64,000 nt of DNA from Chryseobacterium daecheongense (GCA_027920525.1 CP115858.1:4464001-4528000); one strand, 5' to 3'. Positions 34,345-42,900 are shown, counted from the stretch's first letter. A program made the numbers and translations. Notes: generated from the letters alone by a model not told the origin.

Positions 34345-34791
34345 ATGAAAAATATAATTAATACAGCTAAAATACAATTAAAGTGTTTCTTGCTACTATT
34401 TGTGATTGGACTATTTGTACAATCATGTGAGAAAGATGATTTGGAAATTCAGCAGAACTATCCTTTTAAGGTGTCGGTTATGCCGGTTCCCAAGGATATA
34501 GCTAAAGACGAGTATGTAGAGATTCGTATCAAAATTCTTCCTGAAGGTAATTTTGCTGACACCAAATATTATCTTCGATATTTTCAGTTTGAGGGAACAG
34601 GAAAGCTACAGTATTATAACACTCAACCCTATTTTCCCAATGATATTTATCCTCTGTATGAGAAAGAGTTCAGATTGTATTATACTTCAACCTCTGAAGT
34701 TTCACAATCATTTACGGTATGGCTATCAGACAGTTTTGGAAATGAGAATAAAATTGAATTTCAATTCAACAACAAAAAGTTAGACGGATAA
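34345..34791 (+). CDS. traQ: TraQ (DUF3872) lipoprotein
   Basis: A 148-aa lipoprotein (lipobox VQSC, Cys28). The mature part QQNYPFKVSVMPVPKDIAKDEYVEIRIKI and YYLRYFQFEGTGKLQ is characteristic of TraQ. In CTnDOT, traP (a primase-like gene) separates traO and traQ; here only 12 bases separate them, so traP is absent from this place. It is the last tra gene, followed by two hairpins. Confidence 0.88.
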   Translation: MKNIINTAKIQLKCFLLLFVIGLFVQSCEKDDLEIQQNYPFKVSVMPVPKDIAKDEYVEIRIKILPEGNFADTKYYLRYFQFEGTGKLQYYNTQPYFPNDIYPLYEKEFRLYYTSTSEVSQSFTVWLSDSFGNENKIEFQFNNKKLDG

Positions 34792-34871
34792 ATACAATTT
34801 CTTTAGCTTCCAAATATATATTTCCACTCTAAATAAAACCATCTAATTTGAGAAGTATATCTTTAGTATTT

Positions 34872-34914
34872 GCGGAAAGATGGTTGGCCCCCTAAAGGGC
34901 AATCATCTTTCCGC
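34872..34914 (+). other. Long perfect-stem hairpin downstream of traQ
   Basis: GCGGAAAGATG (34872-34882) pairs with CATCTTTCCGC (34904-34914). The stem continues inward as GTTGGCCC against GGGCAAT with one G-T pair, around a loop of about 7 bases. It has no T-run, so it is not a plain terminator; it may protect the tra mRNA 3' end or act as a site. Confidence 0.6.
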
Positions 34915-34920
34915 GACGCC

Positions 34921-34962
34921 ATAAGAATCCAGACCGGGAATCGGCTCTGGATTCTTATTTTT
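34921..34962 (+). terminator. Terminator of the tra operon
   Basis: ATAAGAATCCAGA (34921-34933) pairs perfectly with TCTGGATTCTTAT (34946-34958), followed by T5. It ends traE-traQ transcription and, on the other strand, may also terminate radC. Confidence 0.85.
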
Positions 34963-34978
34963 CAGAAATTTAAGTTTC

Positions 34979-35422
34979 TTATAAAATACCTTCATCGGAG
35001 AAAGAGAAGGAGTCTATTGAAGTTATTATACAATGATCAAGCAGTTTAATATTTAATAATTGTCCAGCCTGCTTTATTTTTTGTGTGATGCCTATGTCTT
35101 CGCGAGAAGGTTTAAGGTTTCCGGAAGGATGGTTATGGGCTATAATAAATGATACGGCATTACATAATAGAGCTCCCTGCATGATGATTCTGATGTCAAC
35201 AAGAGAAGAGGTAATTCCAGATTCTGATATTTTTTGTATTCCTAAGACCTTGTTAGCCCGATTCATATACATTGAGTAAAATGACTCTCTGTAGTCGATC
35301 TGATCTGCATCAAAATGTTCCCTGAAAATATCTGTAGCATCCTGGGAGTTCAGTATTTTTTTTTCAGCATTTCCTTTTCTTGTGTAGATCAATTTGATCT
35401 CATTTACTATATTATATTTCAT
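34979..35422 (-). CDS. RadC-family JAB-domain protein
   Basis: A 147-aa protein with the JAMM motif HNHPSGNLKPSREDI and the usual RadC C-terminus (IKLLDHCIITSIDSFSFSDEG). RadC-like proteins are almost universal on Bacteroidota mobile elements; they may act in recombination or anti-defence, but no activity is settled. It lacks the N-terminal helix-hairpin-helix of chromosomal RadC. It faces the tra operon. Confidence 0.88.
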   Translation of the reverse strand: MKYNIVNEIKLIYTRKGNAEKKILNSQDATDIFREHFDADQIDYRESFYSMYMNRANKVLGIQKISESGITSSLVDIRIIMQGALLCNAVSFIIAHNHPSGNLKPSREDIGITQKIKQAGQLLNIKLLDHCIITSIDSFSFSDEGIL

Positions 35423-36107
35423 TGTTATTGCTCTGAGTACGGCAGAGCCTTTTGTTTCCCGTACTTAAGTTAAAAAAGCATTTATTTAAAACACTATTTA
35501 AAACACTATTTAAAACATCTTTGAAATGTTATGTATCTTTTCTGGATCAAAAGCCTTTTCAATCTCTTCTCCGTTCTATTTCTTAAAAGCCTTTCAGGCT
35601 TCGCTGAATATTTTTCAAAAGAAAAACCGGAAAAAAGAAAGCAGATATGAAGTGTTGACAATGAAAAAAAACAAAAGGAAACGGAATAATTGGAGGGTAC
35701 CTTTAGGGAGGAAACCGTTTATGCCGTAGTCTTTTGGTTGGATTAGCAAGACGGCTGGCAACAATACCTTAGCTGCCTTTTTACCGGGTTATAATGGAAA
35801 ATGTTTCGTGTAATAGCAGTCAATAACCTGTTTTTGTATATGAAATGAATGTTTAAATTAACAATGTTGATTTTATTTGTATTTTAGTTGAATCTAAGAA
35901 TGATGAATTTCTTTGCATCAATTTTCTCTTGTTGCACCTAAAAAATAAATTTAAACGTAATCACATCTTTTATAAATAAAAATTTTTTCCGCCTGATGGT
36001 TGACGTTAAGTGTTTCGTTTGATTTTACATGTTTCAAGCGTTAGACGTTTATATTTAAAAGCCAAATACATCGCATAAGTGTCTGGGTTTAATTTCAGAA
36101 CAGTTGT
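35423..36107. other. Intergenic stretch between radC and the recombinase module
   Basis: About 685 bases. It holds the three 12-bp repeats at 35484-35519 and a small hairpin AAGCCT-TTC-AGGCTT near 35588. A Lys/Arg-rich frame at 35526-35729 is possible but not supported. It may contain regulatory or attachment-associated sequence. Confidence 0.4.
35484..35519. repeat. Three tandem 12-bp repeats
   Basis: ATTTAAAACACT occurs at 35484 and 35496, and ATTTAAAACATC at 35508, head to tail. They lie upstream of radC (minus) and of the recombinase module (plus). The regular spacing suggests a protein-binding array. Confidence 0.6.
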
Positions 36108-36134
36108 CCAATACTTTTATTAAAAAAGTATTGG
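36108..36134 (+). promoter_or_regulatory. Perfect hairpin immediately before the 53-aa gene
   Basis: CCAATACTTTT (36108-36118) pairs with AAAAGTATTGG (36124-36134); the ATG of the small gene begins at 36136. The stem would cover the ribosome entry region of that gene, or be an operator for a dimer. Confidence 0.6.
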
Positions 36135-36135
36135 T

Positions 36136-36297
36136 ATGGAGAAGAAAGTTGAAATTAGTAACATTACCATAGAGGAGATTATCAAGATTTTTAAAGAAGA
36201 GGAGGGAATTGAATTGAGCATTGAGGAGGCGAAAGATATTTTAAGCTTTCTGACGATGCTCTTAAAAATTACCATTAAGAGTTTTTTAGAACAATAA
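36136..36297 (+). CDS. 53-aa protein upstream of the serine recombinase
   Basis: Short gene: ATG 36136, TAA 36295-36297, 19 bases before the recombinase ATG at 36317. It reads MEKKVEISNITIEEIIKIFK, then EEAKDILSFLTMLLKI and a final SFLEQ: acidic/amphipathic helices with no signal peptide. Small proteins of this type beside Bacteroidota serine recombinases fit from memory. Large serine integrases need a small recombination directionality factor to excise; this is the best local candidate, but that is inference. Confidence 0.65.
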   Translation: MEKKVEISNITIEEIIKIFKEEEGIELSIEEAKDILSFLTMLLKITIKSFLEQ

Positions 36298-36316
36298 TAT
36301 TTTCTAAGATTTATAT

Positions 36317-37891
36317 ATGAAAAAAGCCGATTTATATATCCGCGTGTCAACTGATGAGCAAGCAGATAAGGGATACTCGCAAAGGGATCAGGAGGAGAGA
36401 TTGAAACGGTACTGTGAAAACAATAACATTAAAGTAGGGCAAATCATTTATGAAGATTACTCAGCTAAGACTTTTATCAGGCCAGAGTGGATTAAATTAC
36501 TGGATACACTAAAGAAAAAAAGCTCGAAAACGAATCTATTACTTTTTACAAAATGGGATCGCTTCAGCAGAAACGCTGGCGATGCGTATCAAATGATTAA
36601 CATACTTAGGGAAATTAACGTTGAACCGCAGGCCATTGAGCAACCTTTAGATCTTTCAATTCCTGAAAATAAAATGATGCTGGCTATATATCTTGCTGCA
36701 CCGGAAGTTGAAAACGACAGGCGCGCTCTGAATACTTATTATGGAATGCGCCGTGCTAAAAAAGAAGGCAGATTAATGGGAAGGGCACCTTATGGCTACG
36801 CTAACAGAATAACGGAGAACGGGAAAAAGTATGTAATCCCGAAGGAACCGGAAGCTTCCAATATGAAATGGGCATTTAATGAAATGTCCAAAGGCGTTTA
36901 TTCAGCGAGCCAAATCATGGATATGATGAACAGAAAAGAAGGAAAGTCAGTTAAGATAAGTGCCTTTCTTGCAAGTTTACGCAATACCGCATATTGCGGG
37001 AAAATTTACGTGGAGCAATTCAATGAAGAGGAGGCTCATTTTGTTAAAAGTATTCATGAACCCTTGATCAGTGAAGAACTATTCGAAAAAGTTCAATGTA
37101 TAATGGATGGAAATGTGAATCCAGCCAGACCTAATGTAAAAGTACTGTCTGACGATAATTTGCCATTAAGAGGTTTCCTTGTGTGTCCGGAATGTGGTCA
37201 TTTGATTACAGGCAGTGCCTCTACGGGACGTTCCGGAAATAAATATTATTACTATCATTGCCAGTCCCCGTGTTCATACCGTTACAAATCTGAGATTATT
37301 AATTCTAAATTTTTAGAAATATTGCAGTCATTGGAAATGCGCGCATCTATAAAAAATTATTTGAAAAAAGTGTTGAGACAAAATTTTGAAAAATTAATCA
37401 ATAATCCCCAAAGAGAAAGGAAAGCAATTCTATTAGAAATAGATCGTTTAAACAGTAAATTGAAACAGGCAAGAAATAAACTGATGGAGGAAGTAATTGA
37501 TGATGAAGATTATCTTGAAATTAAGACCGACTGTAAAGGACAAATTGAAAAGCTCGAAGCTAAATTAACTAAAGGAAAGGATAATAAGAAAATAGATTTT
37601 CAAAAATTACTAGACCAAGCATTATCGAACCTAGTAGACCTTGCGAAAGTCTATACTGATGGGGATATCGAGGTAAAACGTAAAATAATTGGTTCGATAT
37701 TTCCTGAAAAATTGCAATTTTCAGAAAATCATTATCGAACCACCCGACCCAATGTTTTGCTCTCTTATATATACCAGATAAATAATAAGTTAGACATGAA
37801 AAAAAACCGGAAAGAAAGTGAATTATCACCTCTTTCCGGTCTTGTACCCAGGACCGGGATCGAACCGGTACTCCTAAGAACTGGTGTTTGA
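36317..37891 (+). CDS. Large serine recombinase (ICE integrase)
   Basis: About 524 aa. The N-terminal resolvase domain has YIRVSTDEQADKGYS (catalytic Ser11) and LLLFTKWDRFSRN. The recombinase domain follows (GRAPYGYANR, AFLASLRNTAYCGKIYV). A zinc ribbon begins CPECG and continues through the later CQSPC pair. A long coiled coil comes next (REREAILL-type helices, KLKQARNKLMEEV). The enzyme integrates and excises the ICE. The frame runs on through the tRNA-Leu terminator and into the antisense strand of the tRNA, giving the tail GLVPRTGIEPVLLRTGV, so the last 25-30 residues and stop are probably supplied by the chromosome at the insertion site. In the circular form the C-terminus should differ. 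Confidence 0.9.
   Translation: MKKADLYIRVSTDEQADKGYSQRDQEERLKRYCENNNIKVGQIIYEDYSAKTFIRPEWIKLLDTLKKKSSKTNLLLFTKWDRFSRNAGDAYQMINILREINVEPQAIEQPLDLSIPENKMMLAIYLAAPEVENDRRALNTYYGMRRAKKEGRLMGRAPYGYANRITENGKKYVIPKEPEASNMKWAFNEMSKGVYSASQIMDMMNRKEGKSVKISAFLASLRNTAYCGKIYVEQFNEEEAHFVKSIHEPLISEELFEKVQCIMDGNVNPARPNVKVLSDDNLPLRGFLVCPECGHLITGSASTGRSGNKYYYYHCQSPCSYRYKSEIINSKFLEILQSLEMRASIKNYLKKVLRQNFEKLINNPQRERKAILLEIDRLNSKLKQARNKLMEEVIDDEDYLEIKTDCKGQIEKLEAKLTKGKDNKKIDFQKLLDQALSNLVDLAKVYTDGDIEVKRKIIGSIFPEKLQFSENHYRTTRPNVLLSYIYQINNKLDMKKNRKESELSPLSGLVPRTGIEPVLLRTGV
37807..37840 (-). terminator. Terminator of tRNA-Leu, embedded in the recombinase frame
   Basis: CCGGAAAGA (37807-37815) pairs with TCTTTCCGG (37831-37839), with an inner stem GTGA/TCAC and loop ATTA. 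On the minus strand it lies 5 bases after the tRNA 3' end and is followed by T6. It is also coding sequence of the recombinase on the plus strand. Confidence 0.8.
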
Positions 37892-37924
37892 GACCAGCGC
37901 GTCTACCAATTCCGCCACCTGGGC
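37845..37924 (-). tRNA. tRNA-Leu (anticodon CAA)
   Basis: On the minus strand the gene starts GCCCAGGTGGCGG. The anticodon stem is CTGGT/ACCAG with loop CTCAAAC (anticodon CAA). There is a leucine-type variable arm, a TTCGATCCC T-loop, and acceptor end CCTGGGT plus discriminator A. CCA is not encoded. It forms the right boundary of the ICE. Confidence 0.93.
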
Positions 37925-37942
37925 TTGCTTTAAATTGGTGTG

Positions 37943-37950
37943 CAAATATA
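37943..37950 (-). promoter_or_regulatory. Promoter -7 box of tRNA-Leu
   Basis: On the minus strand TATATTTG (a match to TAnnTTTG), 18 bases upstream of the tRNA 5' end. The upstream TTTG element is not clear. Confidence 0.6.
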
Positions 37951-37992
37951 GAAACTTTTCTTACAATCTGAAAACTTTTTATCAACTTTTCT

Positions 37993-38760
37993 TTAAAAAT
38001 TTAATTCGAGGCCATCGTAAGCCAGGTGCATTCCGGGCGGAAGTAATTTATCTTCAACATCATGCAATCCTAAATGATGACTGATATGGGTAAGGAATAA
38101 TTGTTTGGGTTGAAGCTCTTCAAACAGTTTTATCGTGTCCGGAACTATAAAATGGGCAGGGTGGGGATCAAATTTTCTGATCGCATTTAAGATTAAAATA
38201 TCAAGATCTTTCAGCTTTTCCTTTTCTACATCGGAAATAAAGCTTGCATCTGTGATATAGGCAAGCTTCTTGAATTTATATCCAAAAATAGCAATCTGAT
38301 GATGCATGACTTCAATGGGAGTAATCAACGTATCAAGAATGGTAAAAGGCTGGTTTTTTATTTCGTGCAGATCAAAGGCCGGAGCTCCCGGATATCTTAC
38401 ATCCGCAAAGGCATAAGGAAAACGGTTTTTAATTTCGTTTCCCACTCTTTCATTGCAGTATATGGGCATATTCTGGCCGCTTTTGAAGATAAGGGGTCGC
38501 ATATCATCAAGGCCGATGATATGGTCATTATGTTCGTGCGTAATTAAAGCGATATCTACCGTCGTTTCGTGGTTCAACAGCATCTGCTGCCTGAAATCCG
38601 GGCCGCAGTCGATGAGTATTTTTCGGTTTTCTTCTGTAGTGATCATTACGGAAGATCGTAAGCGGCTGTCTTTGGGATTATCCGAAGTGCAGACCTCACA
38701 TGTGCAGCCAATAACGGGTACACCCTGGGAAGTACCTGTTCCTAAAAATTTCAACTTCAT
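37993..38760 (-). CDS. MBL-fold metallohydrolase (PhnP-like)
   Basis: A 255-aa protein. It opens MKLKFLGTGTSQGVPVIGCTCEVC, typical of PhnP-like metallo-beta-lactamase-fold phosphodiesterases. The metal site is visible as THEHNDH, a second acidic ligand as ITDASFIS, and a late His as FLTHISHHLG. It probably cuts cyclic phosphodiesters. It is the first chromosomal gene past the tRNA and divergent from the gene at 38816. Confidence 0.85.
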   Translation of the reverse strand: MKLKFLGTGTSQGVPVIGCTCEVCTSDNPKDSRLRSSVMITTEENRKILIDCGPDFRQQMLLNHETTVDIALITHEHNDHIIGLDDMRPLIFKSGQNMPIYCNERVGNEIKNRFPYAFADVRYPGAPAFDLHEIKNQPFTILDTLITPIEVMHHQIAIFGYKFKKLAYITDASFISDVEKEKLKDLDILILNAIRKFDPHPAHFIVPDTIKLFEELQPKQLFLTHISHHLGLHDVEDKLLPPGMHLAYDGLELNF

Positions 38761-38779
38761 TTTGTTTTGAGGTTGGTAT

Positions 38780-38787
38780 TAATTTTG
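38780..38787 (+). promoter_or_regulatory. -7 box of the 38816 operon
   Basis: TAATTTTG matches TAnnTTTG, 28 bases before the ATG. TTTG at 38761-38764 may be the -33 element, but spacing (15) is shorter than usual. Confidence 0.45.
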
Positions 38788-38815
38788 GTAAATTTACAAA
38801 AAATTTAATGTCCTA

Positions 38816-40243
38816 ATGTATCAGAAACTAACTCCTAAACAAAAAGCATTAACAATTAATCTAGATCCTACTATTTATGGTACTTTCGCGGAAATTGGAG
38901 CAGGGCAGGAGACTGTTCGGCATTTTTTTAGAGCAGGAGGCGCTTCGGGTACAATCGCTAAGGCGATGTCTGCTTATGACAAAGATTTTAGTGATGCGAT
39001 CTATGGAAAAGAAGCTAAAAACAGGTATGTAACTCAGAACAGACTTCGTAAAATGCTTCGCTATGAAGTTGCCTTGATCGAAGAAAGAATTTCAAGAGAA
39101 AACAGCCCGAACAGAAAATTCTTTTCCTATGCCAATACGGTAACAACCATCAATTTTGATAAAACGCTTAAAGGCCACGGTTGGGTAGGAATCCGTTTTC
39201 AGGTAAAAGAAAACGAAGGTTATAACGAAATCGTTATCCACGTAAAGTTTAAAGAGAATGATGCTACATTACAGCAGGAGACTCTTGGAAATTTAGGGGT
39301 AAATCTGATCTTTGGAGCTTTTACATATTATGATAATCCACGAACCTTAATCGAGTCATTATATGATGACATAGCGACTGACAATCTGGAAATTGATATG
39401 ATAGATTTCAGCGGGCCGGCGTTTGATTATGTGGATAACAGGCTGATGTCTTTACAGCTGGTGAAAAACAATATGACGGATGCCGTTATTTTTAATAGCC
39501 AGGGTAATAACATGCTTCCTGCAGATATTTTATACAAGAAGAATATCTTTGCGGTAAGAGGAAGTTTCAGGCCGGTGACCAAAGTGAATATTGATATGCT
39601 GCAAAACGGTATTGATCTATTTATGAAGGATGCTGCCTGTACGGAAGAACAAACGGAAATCCTGATTGAAATTACCATTTCCAACCTTCGTGCTGATGGT
39701 GATATCGATGAAAGAGACTTTATGGACAGGGTGGATATCCTCGGTAAATTAGGATATACCGTAATTGTATCGAACTTCTCCGAATATTACCGATTGATCG
39801 ATTATTTTGCCTCATATACAAGCGGAAATATAGGAGTTGCGATGGGGGTAAATAACCTGTTGATGGTTTTTGACGAGAAATACTATAAGAATCTCTCAGG
39901 AGGAATCCTGGAAGCTTTTGGTAAATTTTTCCGTAACGGAATGAGGGTTTACCTATATCCGTATAAGGATCCTGAAACTCATGAGTTGTTAGATTCATCA
40001 ACGCTAAAAGTAGAGGAAAACTTAAAAGAGCTCTATAAATATTTCAAACTCAATAACCGTATCGTAGATATTGAAAACTATAATCCGGAATTCCTGGAAA
40101 TATACTCCAGAGAAATATTGAGAAAAATCGCCTGCAATATCAAAGGCTGGGAAACTCAGGTTCCGGAAGGAGTTGCAGAAATGATCAAAGATCGTGGAAT
40201 GTTCGGTTATAAAGAAGAGCTTTCCTTCAAACAATTTTCTTAA
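38816..40243 (+). CDS. Conserved 475-aa protein of uncertain function
   Basis: A cytosolic protein, with no signal peptide or transmembrane helix. It starts MYQKLTPKQKALTINLDPTI and contains YGTFAEIGAGQETVRHFFRAGG and NNLLMVFDEKYYKNLSGGIL. I recognise it as widely conserved in flavobacteria. Database names for it (nicotinate-nucleotide adenylyltransferase, TonB receptor) do not fit what I can see, so I give none. It is co-transcribed with the sulfoxide reductase gene 12 bases downstream. Confidence 0.7.
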   Translation: MYQKLTPKQKALTINLDPTIYGTFAEIGAGQETVRHFFRAGGASGTIAKAMSAYDKDFSDAIYGKEAKNRYVTQNRLRKMLRYEVALIEERISRENSPNRKFFSYANTVTTINFDKTLKGHGWVGIRFQVKENEGYNEIVIHVKFKENDATLQQETLGNLGVNLIFGAFTYYDNPRTLIESLYDDIATDNLEIDMIDFSGPAFDYVDNRLMSLQLVKNNMTDAVIFNSQGNNMLPADILYKKNIFAVRGSFRPVTKVNIDMLQNGIDLFMKDAACTEEQTEILIEITISNLRADGDIDERDFMDRVDILGKLGYTVIVSNFSEYYRLIDYFASYTSGNIGVAMGVNNLLMVFDEKYYKNLSGGILEAFGKFFRNGMRVYLYPYKDPETHELLDSSTLKVEENLKELYKYFKLNNRIVDIENYNPEFLEIYSREILRKIACNIKGWETQVPEGVAEMIKDRGMFGYKEELSFKQFS

Positions 40244-40255
40244 AACAATAATATA

Positions 40256-40705
40256 ATGTCAGAATTAAAGAAAAGACTTTCTTCTATTCTTGAAAGTCCA
40301 AAACATAATACAGAAGAAAAACTCCAGAAAGTTTGCCATCTGTTGGATCAGGAGATCTCCTATTTCAACTGGACAGGTTTCTATTTTAAAAATGGAGATA
40401 AAGAAGAATTGATATTGGGTCCTTATGTAGGAGCAGAGACAGATCACACCATCATCCCTTATGGGAAAGGAATTTGCGGACAGGTTGCTGTTTCCAATGA
40501 AACGTTTGTGGTTCCTGACGTTCATCAGGAATCTAATTATTTAAGCTGTTCGATAGATACAAAGGCAGAAATTGTGGTTCCTATCTTTAAAAATGGTGAA
40601 AATGTAGGGCAGATCGATATCGATTCCCACACAATAGATCCGTTTACCAGTGAAGACCGTGAATTGCTGGAATGGCTTTGTAATGAAGTTTCAAAGATCC
40701 TTTAA
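40256..40705 (+). CDS. Free methionine-(R)-sulfoxide reductase (GAF domain)
   Basis: A 149-aa single GAF domain. The signature is complete: FNWTGFYF, LGPYVGAETDHTIIPYGKGICGQVA with Cys74, VVPDVHQE, Cys98 in NYLSCSID, and AEIVVPIF. The cysteines match the active and resolving positions of fRMsr. It repairs free methionine sulfoxide in the cytosol. It is second in an operon and ends at a terminator. Confidence 0.88.
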   Translation: MSELKKRLSSILESPKHNTEEKLQKVCHLLDQEISYFNWTGFYFKNGDKEELILGPYVGAETDHTIIPYGKGICGQVAVSNETFVVPDVHQESNYLSCSIDTKAEIVVPIFKNGENVGQIDIDSHTIDPFTSEDRELLEWLCNEVSKIL

Positions 40706-40729
40706 TCGAATCAATATCTATAAAAATAT

Positions 40730-40757
40730 AACTCCGGAATTCAAGCCGGAGTTTTTT
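40730..40757 (+). terminator. Terminator after the fRMsr gene
   Basis: AACTCCGG (40730-40737) / CCGGAGTT (40746-40753) followed by T6. Confidence 0.85.
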
Positions 40758-40805
40758 ATTTTATGTCTGAAATCATGGTTTAGGATAACTGTACTCTATG
40801 GCATT

Positions 40806-41534
40806 TTATAAATCAATTTCAGCCACCAGTTCCTTAAAGTAATTTCCACATTTTGCAATATGGGTCCCATACCAGGAAAATGCTTCTCCATCTACGATGA
40901 TTATTTTTTTATCAGGGTAATATTCCTTTAATTCTGCAATATGTTTTTCTTTAAAAGGGAAAGGTTCTGATGAAAGCATGATCAGGTCTGTATCCGCCAG
41001 GTCCTGAATGGTTACTTCCGGATAGCGGGTTTTATCTTTAAAACTGTTTTCAATACCTATTTCCGTCAAGATCCTGTGAATAAAAGTATCCGCACCCACT
41101 GTCATATAAGGGTTTTTCCAGATGAGATAGGCAGCCTTGATCTTAGAGCTGATTTTAGTCTGATTTAAAACCTCGTAGATCTTTAGATTATAGGCTTTAG
41201 CCCTTTCTTCTTTTTGAAAGATATTGCCCAGAGTTTTCAGTAGATAATAATTGTCTTCAATAGTTTCAACGTTGGTTACAACCACTTTGAAATCTTCCAT
41301 CAAAGCCTCTACCTGTTCTTTGATGTTTTCTTCTTTATTGGCAAGGATAAGGTCTGGTTGCAGGGCTTTAATCTTTTCGATATTCAGATTTTTTGTTCCA
41401 CCGATAACGGGAACGTCTTTAATTTTGTTTTTGGGATGAATACAGAATTTTGTTCTTCCGATAATCTCATTTTCAGTTAAACCCAAATCAAATAAAGCCT
41501 CCGTAATAGAGGGTACCAGAGAAATAACTTTCAT
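40806..41534 (-). CDS. BtuF-like substrate-binding protein without a signal peptide
   Basis: A 242-aa helical-backbone metal receptor/cobalamin-binding fold: MKVISLVPSITEALFDLGL, VPVIGGTKNLNIEKIKALQPDLILA, and GADTFIHRILTEIGIENSF. Periplasmic ABC binding proteins normally carry a signal peptide; this one begins directly in the first strand, and no permease or ATPase is nearby. It follows mgtE by 19 bases in the same operon. The ligand is unknown; a cobalamin or metal chelate is the family norm. Confidence 0.75.
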   Translation of the reverse strand: MKVISLVPSITEALFDLGLTENEIIGRTKFCIHPKNKIKDVPVIGGTKNLNIEKIKALQPDLILANKEENIKEQVEALMEDFKVVVTNVETIEDNYYLLKTLGNIFQKEERAKAYNLKIYEVLNQTKISSKIKAAYLIWKNPYMTVGADTFIHRILTEIGIENSFKDKTRYPEVTIQDLADTDLIMLSSEPFPFKEKHIAELKEYYPDKKIIIVDGEAFSWYGTHIAKCGNYFKELVAEIDL

Positions 41535-41553
41535 TTTTAGACTTTGCCTAAAA

Positions 41554-42900
41554 TTACAAAAGTTTACCGGTTAAGAAAAGTCCGGCTACGGAAAAGTAAA
41601 TAATTAATCCTGTAACATCCACTAAGGTAGCTACAAAAGGAGCAGATGATGTTGCAGGGTCGAGTTTTAATTTCTTTAGAATAAAAGGAACCATCGAACC
41701 GGAAAGTGTTCCCCAAAGCACAATCAATACCAGGGAAACGGCCACGCTTAAACCTACATATACCCAGTGAGCACCATAGCTGAAGAACCCGGCTTCATGC
41801 CAGATCATGATCCTTAAAAATCCGATAAGGCCAAGTATTCCTCCGAGGAACAACCCGGTAAAGATTTCTTTCCTCATTACATACCACCAGTCTTTTAATC
41901 CGATTTCCTGAAGTGCCATCGCCCGGATGATAAGCGTTGCAGCCTGTGAGCCGGAGTTTCCACCACTGGAGATAATTAATGGGACAAATAATGCCAGTAC
42001 AACGGCCTTTTGAATTTCATCCTCGAAATATCCCATTGCCGAGGCTGTAAGCATTTCGGAAAAGAATAATATGATCAGCCACATTCCTCTTTTTTTAACC
42101 ATTTCGATGAGAGAAGTCTGGGTGTATGGTAAATCAAGGGCTTCAAGACCCCCGAATTTCTGGATATCTTCGGTGTTCTGCTGTTCGATCTGGTCAAGGA
42201 TGTCATCGATGGTTACAATCCCTACAAGGACTCCTGATTCCGTGATAATGGGAAGTGCGGTGCGGTCATATTTTTCGAAATAGGTAACTGCATCCTCTTT
42301 TGAGGTCATTGTGGTAATGGCAACAAAATGGTTATCCGTTAGTTCCGAAACAAGAGTATCTTCTTCTGCCAGTAATAGACTACCAAGCGCTAAATCGTCA
42401 ATGAGGCGGTTTCTTTCATCTACTACATACAGATGGTTCATTGTTTCCACCCTTTTTCCTACTTTCTTGATCTGCTGTAAACATTTTTTCACTGTCCATT
42501 CCTTACGGATCTGGATGTAATACGGAGTCATCAGACGGGCAATGGAGTCGGAATGATATCCTAAAAGCTTTAATGCAATCCTCCTTTCCTGTGGGTTAAG
42601 ATGATTGATTGAATACTTAATAAGCTCATCAGGAAAATCTTCAAACAGGGCAGTCCTGTCATCCGGAGTCATCGCATTCAGGATCTCTGAAACTTCATCA
42701 CTACCGATACTTCTGATCGTTTCCTCCTGGAAATCAGGATCAAGATGGGAGAAAACCTCTGCTTTGTATTCTTTAGGAACCTTTAAAAACGCCAGGAGCC
42801 TCTCATCAGCAGGAAGGTTGCTAAGAGTTTCGGCAATATCGGCAGGATTTAAGATAAGTTCGTCAGTATAATTCAAAGCGTGAGATTTTAGGATATGCAA
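41554..42900 (-). CDS. mgtE: Magnesium transporter MgtE
   Basis: A 448-aa protein with the MgtE order: an N-terminal superhelical domain ([34 protein letters not shown]), two CBS domains, and a C-terminal membrane domain with five helices and the conserved [21 protein letters not shown] pore segment and [19 protein letters not shown]. It is a Mg2+ channel gated by cytosolic Mg2+. A BtuF-like gene follows. Confidence 0.93.
   Translation of the reverse strand: MHILKSHALNYTDELILNPADIAETLSNLPADERLLAFLKVPKEYKAEVFSHLDPDFQEETIRSIGSDEVSEILNAMTPDDRTALFEDFPDELIKYSINHLNPQERRIALKLLGYHSDSIARLMTPYYIQIRKEWTVKKCLQQIKKVGKRVETMNHLYVVDERNRLIDDLALGSLLLAEEDTLVSELTDNHFVAITTMTSKEDAVTYFEKYDRTALPIITESGVLVGIVTIDDILDQIEQQNTEDIQKFGGLEALDLPYTQTSLIEMVKKRGMWLIILFFSEMLTASAMGYFEDEIQKAVVLALFVPLIISSGGNSGSQAATLIIRAMALQEIGLKDWWYVMRKEIFTGLFLGGILGLIGFLRIMIWHEAGFFSYGAHWVYVGLSVAVSLVLIVLWGTLSGSMVPFILKKLKLDPATSSAPFVATLVDVTGLIIYFSVAGLFLTGKLL

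Larger units (their letters stand above)
1..37845. mobile_element. Integrative and conjugative element, CTnDOT-like transfer type (right part; left end outside window)
   Basis: The block holds mobA-mobB-mobC, an almost complete Bacteroidota tra operon, rteC, radC and a large serine recombinase that abuts a tRNA-Leu gene. Right of the tRNA only core-type genes follow. The right boundary is placed at or just left of the tRNA 3' end (37845) because the recombinase frame runs into it. The exact crossover cannot be seen. No second copy of the tRNA 3' end was found by eye in the window, so the left end is probably beyond position 1. The 1-6 kb stretch could instead be older decayed DNA outside or nested in the element. 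Confidence 0.8.

Noticed and set aside
35526..35729. 67-aa Lys/Arg-rich frame
   Set aside because: No family, no spacing or promoter support; the composition follows A-rich DNA.
37569..37985. Minus-strand 138-aa frame over the tRNA
   Set aside because: Its GGGIGRRAGLKHQF stretch is the tRNA itself translated, a known artefact.
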